Shown here piece by piece: positions 7,390-11,971 of a stretch of 14,182 bases of DNA (position 1 is its first letter; each line of letters starts with the position of its first letter). The stretch comes from Parvularculaceae bacterium. GTDB lineage: Bacteria; Pseudomonadota; Alphaproteobacteria; Caulobacterales; Parvularculaceae. Location: NCBI GenBank assembly GCA_004213235.1, contig SHAI01000040.1:1-14182 (forward strand), written 5' to 3'. The position numbers and the translations under genes are program-made. The notes below the pieces were generated by a model. It saw nothing but the letters and a program-made list of their open reading frames with translations. It had not been told where the DNA came from and ran no database searches.

Positions 7390-8328
7390 ATGACGACGCT
7401 GATTTTTGAAGACGAGAGTTTTGCCGCCCATGAAACGCCAGACGGGCACCCGGAACGTGCCGGTCGATACGCTGCGGCGCAGGCCCGATTGATGCAGGGT
7501 GATTTGGCCACCATAGAAAGGCGTCGGCCACCGCTGGCCAGCAGGGAAATGTTAGCGCGCGCTCACCCTGGAAACTTTATTGCTGAGGTTGAGGCGGCTG
7601 CTCCAAGCGCCGGCATGACACCGCTTGATCCTGATACCTGGCTGGGACCATCCAGCCTAACGGCAACCCTGAAAGCGTCCGGCGGGGCGTGTGCGGCGGT
7701 TGACGCGGTCATGGCTGGCGCGGCGGATAATGCTTTTTTGCTGGCACGCCCGCCTGGTCACCACGCAGAGGCCGAGCGGGCTATGGGGTTTTGCATTTTC
7801 AATTCCGCCGCGGTCGCTGCATTCCACGCCCGGGCCAATCATGGGGCGGAACGGATTGCCGTGGTCGATTTCGATGTTCACCATGGGAATGGCACGGAGG
7901 CGATCTTCTGGGACGATCAAAACGCTTTTTTTGCCTCGTCCCACGAGTTTCCGCAGTATCCCGGTACCGGCAGGCAGACGGATCGCGGTGGTTTTGGGAA
8001 CATTGCCAACGCGCCATTACCAACTGGCGCGAATGGCGATCAGTTTCGCCGAGTCTGGGGGGAGCAATTGCTCCCAACGCTCGACGCGTTTGATCCGGAT
8101 ATCATCCTGATTTCAGCCGGGTTCGATGCCCATTGTGCCGATCCCTTAGGCGGGCTGGAATTGGTGGAAGATGATTTCGTTTGGGTAACAGACGAGATCA
8201 TGTCCGTTGCTGCATCAAAATGCGATGGCCGCGTCGTGTCACTATTGGAAGGCGGTTATGATCTCAATGCGCTTGCGGAGAGTGTTGCTGCCCATGTTGG
8301 AACACTAGCCGGCATTCATCCCCAATAA
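7390..8328 (+). CDS. Histone-deacetylase-like (class II/AcuC-type) deacetylase
   Basis: A zinc-dependent deacetylase of the arginase/deacetylase fold. Bacterial members act on acetylated polyamines, acetoin-pathway enzymes or other acetyl-lysine substrates; which one applies here is unknown. It is 312 residues and cytoplasmic. RPPGHHAE carries the His124-His125 pair, DFDVHHGNGTE supplies zinc ligands Asp162 and His164, SAGFDAH supplies Asp246, and EGGYD carries the transition-state Tyr290. All active-site residues are present. The ATG at 7390 has GGA 6 nt upstream; a TTG five codons earlier is possible but less likely. It heads a + strand series with the phosphatase and xseB, though the 216-nt gap and a terminator-like hairpin after it suggest it is transcribed alone. 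Confidence 0.9.
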   Translation: MTTLIFEDESFAAHETPDGHPERAGRYAAAQARLMQGDLATIERRRPPLASREMLARAHPGNFIAEVEAAAPSAGMTPLDPDTWLGPSSLTATLKASGGACAAVDAVMAGAADNAFLLARPPGHHAEAERAMGFCIFNSAAVAAFHARANHGAERIAVVDFDVHHGNGTEAIFWDDQNAFFASSHEFPQYPGTGRQTDRGGFGNIANAPLPTGANGDQFRRVWGEQLLPTLDAFDPDIILISAGFDAHCADPLGGLELVEDDFVWVTDEIMSVAASKCDGRVVSLLEGGYDLNALAESVAAHVGTLAGIHPQ

Positions 8329-8335
8329 CGCCTTT

Positions 8336-8373
8336 GCAGGTACGCCGCCGCAGGTACGCCGCCGCAGGTACGC
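8336..8373. repeat. 14-bp tandem repeat after the deacetylase gene
   Basis: GCAGGTACGCCGCC is repeated exactly at 8336-8349 and 8350-8363, then a third copy is cut off after 10 bases (8364-8373). It begins 8 nt after the deacetylase stop and is non-coding. Confidence 0.85.
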
Positions 8374-8430
8374 TATTGTGACCTGGCTCACCTGATTTTC
8401 GAAAAGGGTCGCCTTGATAATGGTCTGAAA

Positions 8431-8472
8431 AAAAACGAGATAGAGGTCTGGGCGGCGGGCCGCATCGTTTTT
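8431..8472 (+). terminator. Candidate rho-independent terminator after the deacetylase gene
   Basis: A GC-rich hairpin (GCGGC at 8452-8456, GCCGC at 8459-8463) is followed by ATCG and five T's (8468-8472). An outer pair AAAAACGA (8431-8438)/TCGTTTTT (8465-8472) encloses it, so the element could also stop transcription from the other side. The A-C-G spacer between stem and T-run makes it imperfect as a terminator. Confidence 0.5.
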
Positions 8473-8544
8473 GCATTGCATATCGTGAATGATCCCTTTT
8501 TCCAGACTATGCATACCCGCAGACAGTGGTAGACTCCGCAAAGA

Positions 8545-9171
8545 ATGGTAGACAGGGTCATGACCGGACGAATTATAACTGTAAGGCACGGGCAGCCGGA
8601 TCTTTCGCGCGATATCCATATCACCGCGAAGGAATATGGCGCATGGTGGGCCAAATATGATGCCAGCGGGCTCGTCCCGGGGCAAACCCCGGCGGATGCG
8701 CTTTATGCCCTGGCCAGTCAGGCGCACACGGTACTGTCATCGACCCTGCCCCGCTCGGTCGAAACGGCGAGACAGCTTACCGGCGGCACCCGCCATGTGC
8801 CCGCGGATGTCATTTTTGTCGAAGCACCCTTGCCGCCGCCACCGGTGCCCCTATTGCGGTTGCGCCCTGGCACTTGGGGCGTGATCTCGCGCTCTTTCTG
8901 GTTTTGGGGGTACACGCCGACGGGCGTTGAAAGTCACCTCGCCACCTGGCGGCGCGTTGCCGAGATTGTCGACCGGCTGGTTGAGCACGCACGGGACGGC
9001 GACGTCATGTTGTGTGCCCATGGATATTTGAACTGGATGATTGATCGGCGACTTAAAAAAGTGGGATGGAACCGGTCAAGCCGCCATGGGGCAAATGATT
9101 ACTGGTCGTGGCGCGTTTATGATCATGCGGAAATGGGTGCAACACAACCAACGGCGCAGGCCGCAGAATGA
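8545..9171 (+). CDS. Histidine phosphatase family protein (phosphoglycerate-mutase-like)
   Basis: A 208-residue protein of the histidine phosphatase superfamily. The catalytic RHG is at residues 14-16 (VRHGQP), a phosphate-binding Arg at 70 in STLPRSVETA, the acidic general-acid candidate Glu93 (FVEAPLP) and the second catalytic His159 in CAHG. No signal peptide is seen; a short aromatic hydrophobic stretch at about 112-123 is probably part of the fold. It likely acts on a phosphorylated small molecule or protein in the cytoplasm, but the substrate is not known. ATG at 8545 is taken as the start; a second ATG at 8560, with a weak CAGGG before it, would lose only five residues. It lies upstream of xseB in the same direction. 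Confidence 0.82.
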   Translation: MVDRVMTGRIITVRHGQPDLSRDIHITAKEYGAWWAKYDASGLVPGQTPADALYALASQAHTVLSSTLPRSVETARQLTGGTRHVPADVIFVEAPLPPPPVPLLRLRPGTWGVISRSFWFWGYTPTGVESHLATWRRVAEIVDRLVEHARDGDVMLCAHGYLNWMIDRRLKKVGWNRSSRHGANDYWSWRVYDHAEMGATQPTAQAAE

Positions 9172-9206
9172 ACCCGGTATCCTGCGCCCATCCCGGTGCA
9201 ATCTTC

Positions 9207-9240
9207 GGTGCAGTCTAATGGCACCATTTGTGACTGCACC
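9207..9240 (+). promoter_or_regulatory. Strong hairpin between the phosphatase gene and xseB
   Basis: GGTGCAGTC (9207-9215) pairs perfectly with GACTGCACC (9232-9240). An inner AATG/CATT pair around GCAC (9217-9228) extends the stem. There is no T-run after it, so it looks less like a terminator than an RNA-processing or translation-control stem, 23 nt before the xseB ATG. Its 5' arm lies in a 12-bp imperfect tandem repeat (9194-9217). Confidence 0.5.
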
Positions 9241-9262
9241 CGGCTTCAAGGATTAATCATCT

Positions 9263-9523
9263 ATGGCAAAAGAAACATCAAAAAGCCCATCGGCGGACTT
9301 GTCCGCGATGTCGTTCGAAACCGCCCTGGCCGAGTTGGAAGATATCATCCAGAAATTGGAAACTGGCGGAGTTGAATTGGAAAAATCGATTGAGCTCTAC
9401 GAACGCGGTGCTGCATTGCGCGCGCATTGTGAAACCAAACTGCGGGCAGCCCAGGAGCGCATTGAACAGATTGTTGCGACGGGCGAGGACGCACCAAAGG
9501 CGGCACCTGCCGCCTTTGAATAA
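9263..9523 (+). CDS. xseB: Exodeoxyribonuclease VII small subunit
   Basis: Exonuclease VII degrades single-stranded DNA into oligonucleotides; XseB is the small helical subunit that binds the XseA large subunit. The 86-residue protein shows the family core from residue 17 to about 70: FETALAELEDIIQKLETG, then LEKSIELYERGAALRAHCETKL, then AAQERIEQI. These form two antiparallel helices. The acidic and Ala-rich tail is variable in the family. The ATG at 9263 has AAGGA about 9 nt upstream. xseA is not in the window. The last codons lie in a perfect inverted repeat (9496-9517). Confidence 0.94.
   Translation: MAKETSKSPSADLSAMSFETALAELEDIIQKLETGGVELEKSIELYERGAALRAHCETKLRAAQERIEQIVATGEDAPKAAPAAFE
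9496..9517. terminator. Hairpin at the convergent ends of xseB and the membrane-protein gene
   Basis: AAAGGCGGCA (9496-9505) and TGCCGCCTTT (9508-9517) form a perfect 10-bp inverted repeat with a 2-nt centre, in practice a stem of 9 around ACCT. It lies inside the last xseB codons, between converging genes, with short A and T ends on both strands. It could work as a weak two-way terminator, though only three T's follow the stem. Confidence 0.45.
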
Positions 9524-9560
9524 AGTCGTCAACAAGGGACCATGGTTACGCGAGCGGCGT

Positions 9561-9914
9561 TTATGCGGCGGCGCGCTTGGTCAGGCCGAATCCGGTAAGG
9601 CGGGCGAACATGCTTGTGAACACGCCAATCAGAACGGTCAGGCCGAAATATCGAACCAGATAGACCCCAAGGTCATCCACTAACGTCCCGCTGAGCGACT
9701 CAAGAGACCCCATAATCGCGTCTGTGCCCTTGCCTGCTGCCGCCAGGGAAATCAGTGGCCATATAATCTTGTCGATTGCGAGGGCGGCGAAGCCTAATTT
9801 CCACATGGAATGCTGCGGGGCGAAAAGCATTGCCATGAAAAATGTGATAATGAGTGCGCGCGGAATGTCGGCACCTGAAAAGCCGAGACCAACAATGTAG
9901 CTGAGGTCTTCCAT
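9561..9914 (-). CDS. Small membrane protein of unknown function
   Basis: A protein of 117 residues from the ATG at 9914, which has GAGGA 6 nt upstream, a strong start signal. Earlier in-frame starts up to 9962 lack one. Three hydrophobic segments are visible at about residues 17-33, 40-60 and 84-106, with a charged TKRAAA C-terminus. The segments hold Asp48 and Lys49 (AIDKIIWP) and a Trp38-Lys39 pair. I do not recognise the family. It stands alone: it converges on xseB and is divergent from ada. The good start and clean membrane profile make it a real gene; its role is unknown. Confidence 0.75.
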   Translation of the reverse strand: MEDLSYIVGLGFSGADIPRALIITFFMAMLFAPQHSMWKLGFAALAIDKIIWPLISLAAAGKGTDAIMGSLESLSGTLVDDLGVYLVRYFGLTVLIGVFTSMFARLTGFGLTKRAAA

Positions 9915-10148
9915 AAGAGTCCTCGTGAAATCTGAGTTACTGATAGGGCTATTAACACCCAAGTATGGTTAAGGCTGTGTAAAACCGGCGAGATAAAATG
10001 CGCGCCGTGTTGTTAATCATGGTGCGCGGGCCGTTGGGATCAATCGCAGGATCCGGGTGGCATACACCTTTAAAAATGTCCAAAAGGTCCCGTGTATGAA
10101 CCGATCCAACGATTATGAGATCTAAGAGGACCCCCTGAAGGACTGGCC
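9915..10148. other. Divergent gap between the membrane-protein gene and ada
   Basis: A 234-nt region that should hold both promoters. A TAAAAT lies at 9994-9999 but has no matching -35 box at the proper distance. A nine-codon mini-ORF with a good ribosome-binding site precedes ada and is listed separately. Nothing else is recognised. Confidence 0.4.
10096..10125 (+). CDS. Possible nine-codon leader ORF before ada
   Basis: ATG at 10096 to TAA at 10123-10125 encodes MNRSNDYEI. AAAAGG at 10082-10087 is 8 nt before the ATG, close to ideal spacing, and the stop is 23 nt before the ada GTG. It could be a leader peptide or chance; nothing shows it is translated. Confidence 0.25.
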   Translation: MNRSNDYEI

Positions 10149-11069
10149 GTGTCAGCAGACCCAATAAGTACGAAGCCACCTGCAACAACGCTAGCTGCAC
10201 CGCCCATTCGTGCTGGCGATGACCGGCTCAACGCGTATGCGCCTGTTGCCAGGGCGATAGAATTTCTGGTGGCGAATCGCGAAGCGCAGCCGAGCCTTGA
10301 AGATGTGGCGGCCGAAGTGGGCTTAAGCCCGGCTCACTTTCAGCGTGTCTTTAAAGCTGGTGCCGGCCTGTCGCCAAAGCGGTTCCTGCAATTTCTGGCC
10401 GCCGCCGATGCCAGGCGTGTCATGCAGGATGGCGGCGCAGTTTTAGACGCGGCGTTAGCTGCCGGTCTTTCGGGGCCGTCGAGATTGCATGATCTCTTTG
10501 TGGTGGCGGAGGCCATGACACCGGGCACCTATCGACGAAAAGGTTCCGGCGAGACGATCCGTCATGCCATTGCACCGGGCCCGTTTGGTGATGTGCTCAT
10601 CGGTGCGACCGATAAAGGCATCTGCTGGTTGAGTTTTCCAGACGAAGACGGCTTCCAGCGCTCCATGGAGGAAATGCGTGCCGATTGGCCCGCCGCGACC
10701 TTCCACGCAGATCCGACGTTCATTGCGCCCCTGGCCGCGCGCGCCTTTGCTTTTGCCCGTGGCAATCATCATGGCAATCCGGTCGCGCTCCACGTTCAGG
10801 GTACCAATTTCCAGTTGAAGGTCTGGGAAGCTCTTTTAACGATCCCCATGGGCCGTTTTACAAGTTATGGCGCGCTGGCACGTGCCATTGGCAAACCAAA
10901 GGCGTCGCGCGCGGTAGGCTCAGCGGTTGGGGCCAATTCCATCTCCTTGTTGATCCCCTGCCACCGGGTGCTGCGCGCGTCCGGCGTCGTCCATAATTAT
11001 CGCTGGGGCTCAGAACGCAAACGCGCGCTTATCGCGATGGAGCAGGCGATGACCGTCGATGCCGGTTAA
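10149..11069 (+). CDS. ada: Ada-type regulator: AraC-like helix-turn-helix fused to methylated-DNA-cysteine S-methyltransferase
   Basis: A 306-residue protein that should remove O6-methylguanine by transfer to its own cysteine and bind DNA through an AraC-type domain. The helix-turn-helix region is at about residues 32-130 (SLEDVAAEVGLSPAHFQRVFK, then a second HTH ending TPGTYRR). The methyltransferase domain is at about 137-300 with PCHRV at 270-274, Cys271 being the acceptor, followed by the Y-x-WG-x-x-RK signature at 284-291. It lacks the N-terminal zinc domain of E. coli Ada, whose Cys38 takes methyl from phosphotriesters and switches on the regulator, so its induction mechanism must differ. 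The GTG start has AAGGA 6 nt upstream. A 7-bp inverted repeat (11055-11061/11075-11081) spans the stop, without a T-run. Confidence 0.9.
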   Translation: MSADPISTKPPATTLAAPPIRAGDDRLNAYAPVARAIEFLVANREAQPSLEDVAAEVGLSPAHFQRVFKAGAGLSPKRFLQFLAAADARRVMQDGGAVLDAALAAGLSGPSRLHDLFVVAEAMTPGTYRRKGSGETIRHAIAPGPFGDVLIGATDKGICWLSFPDEDGFQRSMEEMRADWPAATFHADPTFIAPLAARAFAFARGNHHGNPVALHVQGTNFQLKVWEALLTIPMGRFTSYGALARAIGKPKASRAVGSAVGANSISLLIPCHRVLRASGVVHNYRWGSERKRALIAMEQAMTVDAG

Positions 11070-11112
11070 TCCGTCATCGACATTTCCCGGACAGTTTCGT
11101 CCCGGTTGAGTT

Positions 11113-11180
11113 AAACCTTCTGCTAAAAACCTTCTGGCGAAACCCCTTCGGGAAAAACCCTTCGGGAAAAACCTTTCGGC
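11113..11180. repeat. Five imperfect 12-15 bp tandem repeats after ada
   Basis: Units begin at 11113, 11125, 11140, 11153 and 11167; the cleanest is AAAAACCCTTCGGG (11153-11166). Each unit has an A-run then a small C-TTC-G stem, so the array reads as A-tracts alternating with mini-hairpins. It begins 44 nt after the ada stop. Confidence 0.8.
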
Positions 11181-11285
11181 CCTTGCCGGGCAGGTATCGA
11201 CACATTGGAATTAAGTCAGACCCGCCGCGACGTCATCAGCGGCATGGAAGGGCCATTCTGGCGGTTATCTGATAGTAAAAAGAGC

Positions 11286-11315
11286 ACCCCGCCGCTGGCC
11301 AAAACAGGGGTTTTT
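11286..11315 (+). terminator. Candidate terminator downstream of ada
   Basis: ACCCC (11286-11290) pairs with GGGGT (11307-11311) and four more T's follow to 11315. The loop holds its own GCC/GGC mini-stem. The same bases can pair differently: CGCTGGC (11293-11299) with GCCAGCG (11319-11325), with AAAAC/GTTTT inside, which would break the terminator. It could end ada transcription 220 nt after the stop. Confidence 0.4.
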
Positions 11316-11349
11316 CCTGCCAGCGCAGCCCTTTACCAAAAAAATCAAC

Positions 11350-11397
11350 CGCTTGGCGACTTGGAACTTGCAAATCGCGTTGCAACTCATCCAAGCG
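11350..11397. repeat. Nested inverted repeat upstream of yajC
   Basis: CGCTTGG (11350-11356) pairs with CCAAGCG (11391-11397); inside, TTGCAA occurs twice (11368-11373 and 11380-11385) around ATCGCG and can form a 6-bp stem. An alternative outer stem is CTTGGA/TCCAAG (11360-11365/11390-11395). The right half overlaps the candidate -35 box. Confidence 0.5.
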
Positions 11398-11407
11398 TCG
11401 TTATATT
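11380..11407 (+). promoter_or_regulatory. Candidate sigma-70-type promoter for yajC-secD-secF
   Basis: TTGCAA (11380-11385; four of six consensus bases) and TATATT (11402-11407; five of six) are 16 bp apart. Initiation near 11414 would give a leader of about 168 nt before yajC. The match is by eye only. Confidence 0.35.
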
Positions 11408-11483
11408 CCGCGCGGTTCAATGTGCTGGCCTTTGCCACCTTGCAGGGCTCAGGGGCAGTGACCATCTGACAGCAAGGTCGTTT

Positions 11484-11515
11484 TGAAGTTTTAGTCGTCT
11501 GAAGTTTTAGTCGTC
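11484..11515. repeat. 16-bp perfect tandem duplication before yajC
   Basis: TGAAGTTTTAGTCGTC is present twice without a gap (11484-11499 and 11500-11515). It lies in the putative yajC leader and looks like a recent duplication. Confidence 0.9.
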
Positions 11516-11523
11516 CGGACGCA

Positions 11524-11542
11524 CCGCCTTTTACTCAGGCGG
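11524..11542 (+). promoter_or_regulatory. Leader hairpin just before the yajC ribosome-binding site
   Basis: CCGCCT (11524-11529) pairs with AGGCGG (11537-11542) around a 7-nt loop. It ends 21 nt before AAGGAG (11564-11569). There is no T-run, so a role in leader RNA folding or stability is more likely than termination. Confidence 0.45.
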
Positions 11543-11581
11543 ATCGCTATCTGGGCCATGTTTAAGGAGAAACCCTTAGCG

Positions 11582-11914
11582 ATGTTCATAAGCCCCGCTT
11601 TCGCCCAGGCCGCTGCACCTGCTGCACCGAATGCATTTGTGCAGCTTGCGCCGCTTATTTTCATAATGGTCATCTTTTACTTTTTGCTGATCCGCCCGCA
11701 GCAACAGGCGCGCAAAAAGCATATGGAAATGGTGGGGAATGTTCGCCGCGGTGACAAGGTCGTCACGGCAGGGGGCATTCATGGCAAGGTGACGAAGGTT
11801 TTGGACGGCGACGAGGTGATGGTCGAAATTGCCGAGGACGTCGCAGTTAAGGTCGCCAAGTCAACTCTTTCAAATGTTTTATCCAAATCCGAGCCTGCCG
11901 CTAACGATCAGTAA
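11582..11914 (+). CDS. yajC: Preprotein translocase subunit YajC
   Basis: A small inner-membrane partner of SecDF in the Sec holotranslocon. From the ATG at 11582 it is 110 residues: a short periplasmic N-terminus (MFISPAFAQA), one membrane helix at about 20-37 that ends in the conserved FYFLLIRPQQ (32-41), then a cytoplasmic domain with GDKVVTAGGIHGKV (57-70). AAGGAG lies at 11564-11569, 12 nt upstream. The earlier ATG at 11558 would put that site inside the coding region, so it is rejected. It is the first gene of yajC-secD-secF; the gap to secD is 57 nt. Confidence 0.95.
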   Translation: MFISPAFAQAAAPAAPNAFVQLAPLIFIMVIFYFLLIRPQQQARKKHMEMVGNVRRGDKVVTAGGIHGKVTKVLDGDEVMVEIAEDVAVKVAKSTLSNVLSKSEPAANDQ

Positions 11915-11926
11915 AAAGGAACGCTG

Positions 11927-11956
11927 ATGGTGGTGCGTATATTGCGCCGCCTGTGA
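11927..11956 (+). CDS. Possible nine-codon mini-ORF between yajC and secD
   Basis: ATG at 11927 to TGA at 11954-11956 encodes MVVRILRRL. AAAAAGGA at 11913-11920 lies 6 nt before the ATG, a better ribosome-binding site than that of secD. The stop is 15 nt before the secD ATG, and a CGCCG/CGGCG stem (11945-11949/11958-11962) covers its end. It may feed ribosomes to secD, or be chance. Confidence 0.3.
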   Translation: MVVRILRRL

Positions 11957-11971
11957 CCGGCGTAGGAGCCT

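Larger units (their letters stand above)
11070..11581. other. 512-nt gap between ada and yajC, rich in repeats and hairpins
   Basis: No convincing gene was found on either strand; the small frames here have no family resemblance or ribosome-binding sites. In order it holds a five-unit imperfect tandem repeat (11113-11180), a pair of competing stems (11286-11325), a nested inverted repeat (11350-11397), a candidate promoter (11380-11407), a 7-bp stem (11437-11443 with 11472-11478), a 16-bp direct duplication (11484-11515) and a compact hairpin (11524-11542) just before the yajC ribosome-binding site. No tRNA or known small RNA was recognised. Confidence 0.6.

Noticed and set aside
8305..8727. 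A 140-codon minus-strand frame between the deacetylase and phosphatase genes
   Set aside because: It overlaps both ends of real genes on the other strand and reads through the tandem repeat and the terminator-like hairpin.
9218..9256. A 12-codon ORF before xseB (MAPFVTAPGFKD)
   Set aside because: Unlike the two mini-ORFs kept above, it has no ribosome-binding site, and its sequence is mostly the 3' arm of the hairpin.
11113..11180. A CRISPR array
   Set aside because: The units are 12-15 bp and directly adjacent with no spacers, so this is a plain tandem repeat.
11350..11397. A tRNA or 4.5S RNA in the ada-yajC gap
   Set aside because: The stems do not form a cloverleaf, there is no anticodon arm or T-loop sequence, and the 4.5S apical motif is absent.
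11265..11465. Small frames on both strands in the ada-yajC gap
   Set aside because: They have odd composition, no good start signals and lie in repeat-rich DNA better explained as non-coding.
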